From Gordionus sp. m RMFG-2023 (taxonomy: Eukaryota > Nematomorpha > Gordioida > Chordodea > Parachordodidae): a DNA stretch of 64,000 nt. The stretch lies in assembly GCF_954871325.1 (NCBI RefSeq), contig NC_088775.1, positions 14,361,561-14,425,560 of the forward strand, written 5' to 3'. Each line of letters opens with the position of its first letter. Position 1 is the stretch's first letter. Under the pieces are notes generated by a model that was not told the origin of the DNA, ran no database searches, and saw only the letters and a list, made by a program, of their open reading frames with translations. Positions 25,401 through 37,400 of this stretch are shown piece after piece. The translations under genes and the position numbers were made by a program.

Positions 25401-28400
25401 GACGATTTAAAAAGTTTGGAAATTTGTTTTTATAAGGGCTATGTGTGGAATAATTGTAAGAAGAAGCTAATCTGATCATATAAAACTTAGATTGTTTCAA
25501 TCTAAGACGCGAGACCGGACCGGGGTGATTTTTATCCATAAAAAATAAGTGTTATAAAAATAGATTAAGCAAATTTATCAAAATATAGAATTTTAAAAAA
25601 TATCATAGTTTATCAAGTGATTAAATCTATATTTTATTTACTTTTAATTTAATTACCCGTAAAAATTCCCTCAAAACTATCAAAAGTCGTAACAATTTAT
25701 TAAAATTATTTTATTTATTCTATGACAAATATAAAATTATTCACAAATATTAATAAAATGAATATCAAAAAAGATAACGTTGTTTAACAAATTTATATTA
25801 AGTTTTAAGATTAAAATATCGTCTAAAGTATATTTGTCAAATTTATTTCGTAATGTGGTTACTTCGTAGTGCACTGAAGGATCCCATCGATATATGTGAG
25901 AAAAGATCAGCTAGAACTACTCGCTAGAGGGATATTTTGGATAAATGTAAAAATATTTTGATGGGAAGGCAATTTTAGGCTATACATTAATTTGTAATAT
26001 CCATTATCGAATTAGAGTTAAACAACAAATAAATGCATTTCAGCTTAAAATTAAAACTAGAGTCAACTCCTGAGCCAGCATATCTAATCTGTTTGAGCCT
26101 TAGCCAATTTTTACAACTTTAGTGCAAGAATTAAATCAACATAAATTATCCTCATTTTTCGTTGATATATGAATTATAAATATCTAAAAATCGATAAATT
26201 CCTCTAATAAATTTTTCCCGGTCTTAGAAGGTAATTATTTCGAATTCCATATCAATTATTTAATTAATATGAAATTGAATTACTCGTCCTCTAATTTTTA
26301 ATTTTGAATATAAGTATACAATTTTTTAAAAAAGACTATTGCTGAAATATTCGTCCTCTATGCATAAAATTGAGCAAAACATTAACAATAAATTATTATA
26401 AGTTGATTTGGGTTGGTGCTCGGGTCTGTGCTTGGGTCGATGCTCGGGTCAATGCTTGAGTCATTGCTCGGGTCGATGTTCGGGTCTGTGCTTGGGTCGG
26501 TGCTCGAGTCTATGGATTTGGTCGACCAATTTGGTTGCTTTGGTTTTGGTTCATTTTTTTAACCAAAAACCAGAGTCGTGGTCGTGTAAAACCAGCTAAT
26601 TAACCACACTACCTATGAGGTATTTTCATATTTTTCAAAAAATACATGTAAAAAGCTAATATTTTGAGAATATTATATTGAATTTATAAAAATTATAAAA
26701 CTGTTATTTATAAAAATGTATATTTAGAGCATATACTATATTTTATATTGCATTTATAAAAATAAAACTAATATTCATAAAAATGGTAATAATATTTTGA
26801 GCATATACTATATTTTATATTGCATTTAAAAAAAATAAAACTAATATTTAATTTATAAAAATGGAAAATATTTTGAGAATATAATATATTGTATTTAATT
26901 TACTATTTAATTTATAAAATAAAAATAAATCGCATTTAAAAAAATGCATGTATAATAAATAGTATTTTGAAAATATAATCTAATTGCACAATATTAATAT
27001 AATTTATTTTATAATATAAATTTTTAACAAAAGAAGATAATTGCATTATATAATATTGTAAAAAAAAATAATGAAAAATGTTGGATTAAAAACTTTCATG
27101 ACTCAAGGTAAAATGTAATTAATGCAATAAATATTTGACAGTTTGCAAAGTAAAAAACCAGCATGATTGACGAAACCCTATACTCAAGAAAGATATTAAA
27201 AATTCACAAATTATCATGAAGAAAGAGAAGCATATCTACCTTTTCAGGTTGAAGATTACTTCTTCTTTATTCAAGAATTCTCCCAGTAGTGGAAAAATTC
27301 CGCTCACAGCTTGCACTTGAAGCAGGAATTGCCAATACCCGTTTTGCCAATTTTGCTAAAATTGGAAATTCGCTTTGATGAGCCGCCCACCACTCTAACA
27401 AATTATCCACCTTAAATATTTCATCTATTTTTTTATTTATGTAATTATAATATTCATCATCGGGTATTGACATATTACCAGAATTACCAACGCCCCATTT
27501 GTCATAAAACGATTCAGTTTGTTTAACAAAGTCGTAATTTGACTGGTCGATGGTATTTCATTTACTTCCTGAGCCTCTTGTAATTTAATATAATCTTTTA
27601 TATAGTTTTCCGTTATCTTGCGATCTGTCCCTGACAACATACGTAATTGCTTGAATTTGGGACAGAGAAAAAGAGAAATAAAATGATACTTGTGTAAAAC
27701 AAATTTTTCAATTAAAAAATACTTTATATTAAGTAAAATCAAATTTATTTCTCCTTTTCGCTTTGAAAGGTATTACAAACTTCAAGAAGTTTATAATACC
27801 AAATTATCATTTTAAAAAGAGTACAAGAGTCCGACTGTAACTCAACAATAGCTCTGTTAAAATTCTCAAAAATTTTGACTAGATCCTGAAGGATCGTAAA
27901 GTCTATAATATAATACATTTCCGATCCCCCATGTTCTTGAAGAACTTTTATAATTTCTTCATTTTGAGAATAAACAAAATTGAGCATATTGTATTTAGAG
28001 ATACAGCGGACTTCTATATCTTGATAAAGGGCTTTCAAATGCTGGCATTTATTACTTTGTTTTAAATGCCCCACTAATATTTTAGTATTATCTATTGTTG
28101 ATTTTATTAATGGGGCATTACTTTCCAAATATTTGAAGTTTTCTTAAAATTGTATTTAATATATGACAAGAACAATTTAATCGTTCATTTAACTCCAATG
28201 CTTTTATAATATTTTTGCCTTGGTCTGTAACAAATATTATATTAATAAAATCGTTAGTGTTAAAATTAAAATTGTGAAAATTTTTTAATAGTTCATCCTT
28301 AACTACTTTGCTAGTCTTTGACACTTCTTTAAATTTAGCGGTAAATAGGTTTCTCTTCACTAACTTCCAGTCATCTGATATATAGTGCATGTTAACTGTT

Positions 28401-31400
28401 ATAAACGAGTTCTTTTTATGGTCATCACACCATATATCAGTGGAAGCAGCCATAAATCGATTCTTGATTACTGGGGCAAAAGTATCAACTAAAATGTTTC
28501 TTATTTTATTACATTTTTCTTTAAGGTGGCGTGATAGAGTGGTGGGATGTGAAATCAATGAGTTAATATTGATATCTATTTTACCATACTTTGCCCCAAC
28601 ATCGACTAGAGCCTGGCTGAATTCAAGAAACCCATTCCCAGCTATCATTTCGAAAGGTCTAATATCTTTTGCGCAAAGTGTTAGGAATGATCTATAAATT
28701 TTTCTTTTAAATATTTTATATTACATTTATAGGTTGGTTTTTCAGGTGTAATTTTTTTTTTTATTAATTTTCATGGATTTACCATCACATTTATGTCTTT
28801 TTAAATGTGATGTACCATGTTTATAATTATAAGATAATATACTTGAACAATTCTTACATTGTACGTCACCAATGTTTTTTTTATTTTCATCTATGATGAT
28901 GTTAAATTTAGTCCATATTTCAGATTTTAAATTATTATTTGTATTTCTAAAAGAATAAATATTATTTTTAATTTTATTAATTATACCATTAGTATTTTGT
29001 GCCATGATATTCCTTTATTTGATTGTTTTGGTAAAATATGTTGTAAAAATTTAGATATGAATTATAAAAAAATATATTAATACTTTGAATAAATTTGCAG
29101 GAAATTAATAATTAGATCGATCGGTGGGTGTTAGGTAGTGTTAACCATCACCCAATATTATATTAATCATAACTATAATATAATATAATCTTATAACCAT
29201 TAACTCATAATGTAAAAATTTTTATAAAAAATATTAAGGCCCGGCCCGGGTTTAACAATCTTAGGCCCGGCCCGGATATGTTTAAAAAAATTTTTTTTAG
29301 GCCCGGCCCGGGTATATTTAAAAAATTTAAAATACGGCCCGGGCTTAGGGCCGGGCCTGCAGGTCTCTGGTATATATACTGAATTATTTATACAACACTT
29401 TTATTCCTAGAACTTATTTTAGGTTTAAATTATTTATCCAAGGCACCATTTAGTTTTGAATGCCAAATTTAGCTATCACACATTTCTGTGTTTTTATTTA
29501 AACTTATATATAATACAGAAAAAACTAATCTAATTGTCTACAGGAGAAATTTTAAGTTTTAAATATACACCTTTTTATTTATTCATATAGTACATATTGA
29601 TAATTGCATTTTCTTTAAAAATATTTATATATAAATATAGTCAATAATATAATATATATATTTTTTAGGAAATGTTAAGGAACAATGCTATTAAAGATAA
29701 AATGAGATTACTTGATGCTTCAAAAATTGTATCCTCCTTATACCAAATTATTGTAATTTTTATTTTTCATTTTATTAAGCACCTCTTTTTTAAAAACAAA
29801 TGAAGTTAAATTTATTGTTTATTGAATAAAAATTTCGGGAAGTCACATAAAAAATTGTTGTAATTTATATAAAGTTTTAGTTTTAACTAAAATATTCCCA
29901 CTTCTCACGCGCCTAGCACTTATAGATTGAATTCTATCTCGTTTTAATTTATTCTTACTAATTCTGGAAAGAGCATTTTATTCAGAAAATTATAAAAAGA
30001 CAAATTTTTTTTTGGGGGGGGGGATTAAAATAGAATTTGACGCAAGAGTTGATGACCTAATTCTCAGAGGGTTGTTTTTATTCTTGTTTAAAATCAATAT
30101 ATCAGAATCTATTTTGAACTCTTAAAAGAAAAGAGGACGACTTTATTACAGTGCTGACCAGTTGGATGGAAAAATTTGACTTGCAAAAAATTGTTAAAAT
30201 AACATATTTATTATTCTTATCAATTTTTACAAGTTGAATAATTATATTTACAAACGAATTAAAAAATATGGAAATTTTTTGAATTAGATCTTCACAACAC
30301 TGTATAAAGACTTGTTTAAAAAAGTAAAATTGAATTAGACGAACTCAAAAAAGGATTCTTATACATTATATCTAATCTTTTTGTTTTAAAATGAAATTTT
30401 GATGCTTCACTCACTCCATTTAACAACACAAAAAGGCTTTGTATCGAATGGATATTCCCGAACTTTGCGTTGCGGCTTTCGAAGTGATAGGCCTTTATTC
30501 CTCCTGGCTGGACATAAACTTAATTATCAACGACAAAACGCTAACCCTGATTTCCGAAACCATAGCATCCTCTTCCCAATCCTTCGGAAGTAACGCGATC
30601 TACGATTCGCACGTTAAAATAGCAGCATTGAAAGCGCTATGCGACGTGCTCAATAAAAAAATGGAACCTTTGCCTAAGGTGCAATTCCTGGAGAGGATGT
30701 ACGATAGAATAGTGAGTCAAGATCTCGGATTCACCTTTGAAATAGCTATTGACGAATATTCTAAAGTCAGTTATATTCCCCCCTCATATCCTATCATATT
30801 AGACATTTAAAAAAAATATATTCAGAGTTGGGCTAAATATTCCGGAAATGTATTTTGTTAAAGTACTTTCTATATTTCGCTACATGCTATAAGCTACATT
30901 TTAAAATCGTTCGCAAAATACAATGCGTTAATCTAGTAAAACCTAAAGTCACTAATAATTAAAAAATACATTTAGCTAAAAAATTAAACATTTAAAATAT
31001 GACCGGAGAGTAAATAAATATTTGACAGAATAATTTATATGATCCAATACAATATATCAATAATCATATAAATAAAAAGTAGTTAGTATATTTAATGATA
31101 ATCAATTTTACAAAGTTTTATACGCAAACACTCTGTGAGGAGTATTTACTAATCACACTAATGAAAACATTACTATTGCGGAGAAAGATAGTATCTAGTG
31201 TTGTTAAAAGGCTTGATTTAACCGATTTTAAATTAAGATTTTAGCCAAAATGATATTTCGCAAACCTCGAGATTTCTTTAAGCCGTTTTTAAAAACGAAC
31301 CATAATAACAACATTATATAAATATCGTATTATATTTTGTGAAACATTCCCTATTATCGTATACTTTTATAAAGTTATTTTAATTTCGAATAACGAATCG

Positions 31401-34400
31401 CGAAGATATTGAAATATTTGAAAACTCAATATTATTACTTGGCATCTCAAAAAAATGATTATAATAAAAAATAAAATTAATTATTATTTTTTTTACAGCA
31501 ATGTGGATCTTAACATTTGTCGTGGAATATAATATTCCCTTGATAATATTAATTTGGGAGGTTGCGTAATTAGGGTTGTTCAAATCAGCGCCGATATATA
31601 GCGTTTTCAAAAAATGACCGGACCAATATTTTTTAAAAAACCGATCCGATCCGATATTTATTATTATTTTTGGTTATTTTATGATTGTATATATAACCAT
31701 ATAATTTTTTTATTTAAAAATAATTTCATAATAATAATGTTTGTTGTAATGTATAAAAAAATAGTTAAAAATTGTATACTATTTTTTTGTTAAATTATCT
31801 GCACAAGATAAAGATTTTCATATATCTAACGAGCCACATTGAGCTAGAGTTGTTAACGACTCATTTAGCCTATTTTAAAAAACGTTTAGCAAAATTTTGA
31901 CCAAGTGTAAATTACTCAAGCTTAGTGATTATCAGATGGCAGAAAGATTTGGACTTCTATTTCGAGGCTTAGGTAATAACATTCCTTTTTAAGAATTGGC
32001 TGAATGGAGTTGTTTAACAGTAACACATTCACTATAAACATTGCAAATATTTTTAATGAGATTATTAACATTTGGTTAATAAATAAGATACAAATTATTC
32101 GTGAAAGTCAGCTGTTTTTTCTTAAAATAGAAAATATTGATATTTTTATGACATTGATACATGGTAAATAAAAATCAATATAAATTCGGATCGGTAGAAT
32201 ATAGGATTGGATCATTGAAAAAATTTATGGGTCGGCATAGCCCTACATCTAACACTTCCCGTTCTTGCTTTATTATTCATGACGCTCTTAACAATTATCT
32301 TTAAGAAAAAGAAAAGTGTTAATTAAATGACAGAATTAAGCTAAATAAAAATAGCTAAACATTGTAATATTAATATCGTCGGCTGAATATTATAGCATTC
32401 TATATCCATTTTTTTTTTAAAAAATAGATTTTTCAGGAGAATATTTAAAAATAAATAATATTTCAAGTATTTTATAGATGGGAGATTACACCATAATTAA
32501 TGCATAAATAATAATTATTCTAAATTATATTTTTAAACATCTTTATTGGTGATATGGAAAGAATTGACTTATCTAATAAAATGCATTTAGCATAAAATAA
32601 AGCGGATAAGACATTATAATATTCAGCTGGATGTATAAAATTTATACTCTTTATTTTCCTTTTCATTAAGATGAAATTGGTTTTTATTTGTTTCTTAATT
32701 ATCACCTTCGTCGTAGATGGCATAATTTTCCTAGCCCGCTTGGGCCGATATTTTCTTTATTTGATTTTTAAGCTCCAGCCCAGTTCTGTCTGAAATGTAT
32801 ATTTATTTTTAGGTCCTAACATGGCCCGGACCTAAGTTTTTGATTTAAAAAAGTATATAAATTTAAACCCCATTTTTTTATGGAGATAAATGTAGTAAAA
32901 ATTACTGATATAGCTTTTGTCCTTATCACAGAAAAATTGTAATTGTTCAAGAGAAAACATTTTTTTCTATATCATTTTGTAGAATTTTTTAACCTTGGCC
33001 TGATTAATTTTTAGGCCCGAACCGGCTTCAGGTTGTTTTTAGAGCTCTACTTCTGTTATATGTAGCGTTATATTCGTTTTTTAATACAATTTATTGAGAT
33101 GATGTGAAGTGACTTCCTCCAAAGTCCTTGGTGTAAATTTATAAAAATAAAGTGAGACCAGGTCGTTGAAAACCAACTTATTTACGGATATTTTCTATTT
33201 ATCATCTATTATGTATACCATCAATTTATAAAAAAAAATTATGAATGTAAATTAGAAAATAAATGATGAAATTTGACAAAAAATAAAGAAGAGAATCGCC
33301 GCGAATTCGCGGCGAAGTGTACTAAATATGATATTAATATAATAATTTTGAATTAATTTTTGTATATTTCGCCGCGAATTCGCCTTAACTGCGAATGCAG
33401 GGTTAAGCTAATAGTTTAACTGAAACACAAGTTTTTTGCAAAATATATTTCGTTCTACTGCCCAACTTTGAGTATAGTCCATTAGAGGCTCTGCGAGAAC
33501 AGGGTCGGCCTGTCTTCGAGGTAGCTGGACCGACTCGGACCTCTTAAATTCCGGGCCGGGTAAGTTTTATTCACACCGGACTCATCTCATCTCATTAGAG
33601 GTATGCAAATTTCCAAAATGTTAAAATCTGACCCGTTAAAATTTGTGCCAGGCCAGCCCGGTTTTCTAAAATCCACAAATGTATCCTATGGGAAAATGAC
33701 CAATAATGATGAGAATATAGGTTTCACGATTTTCTTATTAAAGCAAAAAACACAAAATGTAGGAAAAAGGAAATCGTTTTATATGAATGAATCATAGTAG
33801 CAGTTCTTTAAATAAAAAAAAGATAATATTTTAATTAGGCTCTAGAAATGATTTTATTTCTATCCTCTATTAAGCACGCAGGGCATCTCGCCCGCCCTCT
33901 CCGTTTATTTATTTTTCCCATGCTCAAAAAAAAATTTCAGACGTTACCTGCCCAGACTATTCTTCTCAAATTAAATCAAGGATTTTTTAAAAAAATTAAT
34001 TAAATTTATAAAGGTATATATTATAAATTGATTTTTTATATTTCCAGCCCGAAAATTCGGAATATTTGATTCAAAAAGGCAAATTGCTCAATACTTTTGG
34101 AACTCTTTTGATCTTATCGTGGAGCAAGTTTCTCATTATTTTTTTTCAAAACAATGTTTTGTTAATATTTACGATACGTGTGATACGAGATAAGGCACCT
34201 CTCCCTCTAATGGTCGTAGATAGAACAGAACGCTAGATAATTATACTATCTATCAAACTGAAAATTAAGTAAAAGGGAAGGAGGAGCCATTTATCTGTTG
34301 ATGGATAGGCCGCACGTACCTGTACGCATAACAGTTCGAAGACTGCCATTTAAGCATCTGTAGGCGGAGATAGAAAGAGTTGGGGAAAGAAGAAGCTTAT

Positions 34401-37400
34401 TTCCGAGAATTGCACATATATTAAATTACTTTAATGAGGGCAAAGGAATAGCTGATTTTAATATCTATGTTAAATAAGTCAATCCTGCTTGTGTTTAATA
34501 GTATGAATAAATTGAAAATCTTTTTGTCAAGTTTAAGATATCTAAAACATATATATAATTAAATAATTGATAACTTTTGTCCTCTTATCTCATCTTCTAG
34601 TGTTTACATAAAGTTAATCCTGTTTTTCTTTTGAATTTACAATTCATTTTTTTTTTCACCGGAAAAACTGAGGATTTTTTAAAATCATTTTAAAAATAAA
34701 AATATTGCATTTTCTTTAATAATATTTGATATAATTATATGAATTGACCCTCAACAATATTAATCCCTTTGTTGTCGGATGAAAAACTTAATTGTATAAA
34801 AGATAATATTTTTTAATGTCTATATCACAAATCCCTTAAAAGTAACAATTTAACTGTTTGATTTTATCCTCTATTGTTTGATAAAAAAATTTTTAAGTAC
34901 CTAATCCCATCTCAATAAAGTCATTTAAATCAATCTCGAAACTGTTCTACCTTTATTAATATAGTGATACTACCATTTAAAGTTTTCGTAAATACCATTT
35001 TCAGATCATAAAAATTTTCCTCTCCCCTCCCTCTTTCCGCCTCATTCTCAGAGCCCTCATTTCATCATTGAAATTTCAAGGGTTACTTTATTAGTCAACA
35101 TAGATAATCAGTATCTATTTTATAAATATTTAAAATAATTTTTAATCATCATGGAGAATGAGGTCTCAGCGTCATTGGATTGGGGAAGGGGGTTTGTAAG
35201 TGGGGTTCTAGTCTGACAATTTTTATCGAAAATGAATATAAGATGTTATTTTTAAACTATATATTTTTTTTAAATAAATAAGTAGTAAAAAGTTATTAAT
35301 TTTTTTTAGAAATGGTGACTAATAATTTGAAATTTTTAGGAAAAAAGGCAGTTAAAATAAGTGTAAAAAAACCAATATTATTTTTAATGAATTTAACACT
35401 ACCTAAGCTCTTCAAAAAGTGCGCCCAAAGTCCATCCATTATAATACATAGAGGGAACATCCAAAATCTCAGTTTATATATAAAAATTTATATATATTAT
35501 TCGATTTCTTCCATTCTTCATTTTTACAAAATATTTAAATTTCCATGATGATTGCTTTCGAATTTTAATGTGAAGCCAATGATGTACTAGATTTGGCGAT
35601 TCAATTATTAAAAGTGTTCATACATAAGAGTCAGCTATAGCTCCATTTTGTGGTTTGCACATCTACTAATTTTATTTATTTATCATTATATGAGTGCACA
35701 TCAATGCCATATAATTAACGTGCAAACCATAAGATGTCGCTAGAGCTGACTCATATGTATAGACACTTTTAAATGCATTTAATGAACAAATCGCCAAGGC
35801 CCAGATACATAAGCCGGGCCTGAAATTTCCGTATATTTGGAAACCAAATATTTGAAATTGCCATTATTATAGCTATAAAAATCAAAAATAAATAAAATAT
35901 ATTTTAAAAAAATCCGGGCCGGGCCGGGCCATACAAATGGTATCTCTGCAGTGTTATACATCATTGTACGAGGCTTGTAGTCTTAATTTATTTTCTCGCT
36001 AAATGCACTATTTCCACAACATTATTTAAAAAAAAATTAAGCAAATATAGAGGAAAAGAATTAACATCGCTTTTTTTTTATTATTAACAGTTGGTTTTAT
36101 GCCGTTTATTATATAATAGTAAAATGTTTGGCATTCAATAAACTGTAATGATGGAGCCTAACATTTTTTTTAACTTGTAAATCAAAATTTTTTTCTCCTT
36201 AGAAATTCATGGCATTAAGGAGGCGAAAATTTTAAGGGCGTATCATTATTTTGAATATACATCCATGATATTTATATTCGCCGTAAATTATATGTATGCC
36301 AGATTATTCAAATTACGTGACGCTAACAATGCTAATTTTATATTGACCTCATCTATACTACCCAAAGTCGATACCATGATAAGATTCATGAACATTCCCC
36401 ATACACCCGTGAGTTTAAGCGTCCTCGATTTTGCCAACGAATATTTGGGCGTAGTCGTGAAGCAATGCCGATCCATAAATTTTCAATACGATTTTGAACC
36501 TCACCTACAAGTTTGCATAAATTTTTTTTTTTTATTTGAGCCTAATTGTAGGCGCCATGTTTTTCGGGAATCCGTGATCTGAGTTTCTATTATATTTTTA
36601 CATTTTTTTTCAAGCACGTTGATCAGGCTGTTTTTTAGCCATTCAATATCGATATTATATATTGTAGGTGGTCTAACAAATCTCTCAAGCTTTTAGAATA
36701 GCGCTAGGAAAATAAATTTTTTCCGCCCATGGTTTTTTAATATTAAAAGCCTTGACTTGGCCAAAATCGTGTTTTGGCATGCATATAGCGTATCTTACCT
36801 AAGATAATTCAATGACATTAAAGAAAGAAAGACTAAACTGATTAATCCAGCTTTAAATGTCACGTTAAATGGAAGATCAGTTGGGATAATAAAAATATTA
36901 ATAATAAAAAATCCAAAATCCTACCTTCAGCCTCATCGTGGCGGGGGAGTGGCAACGTCTTTTAGCGGCAAATGGAGGTCTAAAAGGTTCCCTGTGATCT
37001 GGGTCTAGAATAGGATCACCGTCTCCTCGACGGGGTGTAAAAACCACTTAAAGAGGTTGATGTCAGGAAGGGCATCCGATTGTAAAAACCATGCTACAAA
37101 AATTTCCCTATGGTTACAACAAAGCATGGGCGGGGTACAGCCCAAAGTACCCCGTGGGCCTCCTCATCCGCCTACGACAAAAAGAAGGATGGGAAACCTG
37201 GTGGAACCACTATTCATGAAAATGAAACGTATGACGGCCATAAACGACCTGATAAAAAGTGGAGAAACCAGTTTACGGGTGATCGAGTTAGGGTCGCGAC
37301 ATGGAATGTTGGGAGTATGACTGGAAGAGCGGGAGAAGTCGTCGATGTATTGCACAGAAGACATATAGATATGTGCTGCATACAGGAGACTAGATGGAAA

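Larger units (their letters stand above)
17926..26611. mobile_element. Inner palindromic (head-to-head) hAT
   Basis: 8,686 bp, from TAGTGTTGTTAAATTGC to TTAACCACACTA, flanked by perfect 8-bp duplications CCTATGAG (17,918-17,925; 26,612-26,619). The left arm (17,926-21,861) and right arm (22,659-26,611) are inverted copies of about 3.94 kb around a 797-bp unique loop. Each arm carries the 5' half of a hAT transposase gene; the loop carries more of it, so both termini are versions of the same transposon end. The hATC dimerisation region is absent. Arms differ by point changes, a ~130-bp insertion in the right arm (about 25,815-25,945) and tandem-repeat number. Confidence 0.88.
22659..26611 (-). 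repeat. Right arm of 3.94-kb inverted repeat
   Basis: Inverse of the left arm, beginning AATTGATATTAT. Carries a ~130-bp segment near 25,815-25,945 that is missing in the left arm and a shorter minisatellite. Confidence 0.9.
17754..29369 (-). mobile_element. Outer hAT transposon (interrupted by inner hAT)
   Basis: Termini TAGAGACCTGCAG (17,754) and CTGCAGGTCTCTG (to 29,369) are inverted copies flanked by perfect 8-bp duplications GTATATAT (17,746-17,753; 29,370-29,377). Subterminal regions on both sides hold tandem GGCCCGGCCCGG-type motifs spaced by A/T runs. After removing the inner element the original transposon is about 2.9 kb. It encodes a minus-strand BED/hATC transposase, now carrying stops. 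It sits in XPOT intron 4, antisense to the gene. Confidence 0.88.
34128..36302. other. XPOT intron 7
   Basis: AT-rich intron with no exon seen. Contains the 35,593 MITE and a GC-rich hAT end (35,796-35,957). A strong pyrimidine tract plus AG at 36,189-36,202 would be out of frame and is probably not the true acceptor. Confidence 0.4.

Noticed and set aside
33298-33390. GCGAATTCGC inverted pair as a CRISPR or regulatory array
   Set aside because: A single short palindrome in eukaryotic intronic DNA; no regularly spaced repeats.
36203-36302. Longer XPOT exon 8 starting at the strong acceptor at 36,202
   Set aside because: Joined to exon 7 it shifts frame and stops within a few codons, whereas starting at 36,303 gives SWSKLFKLRDANNA, matching SWSKLIKNGDIKNA.
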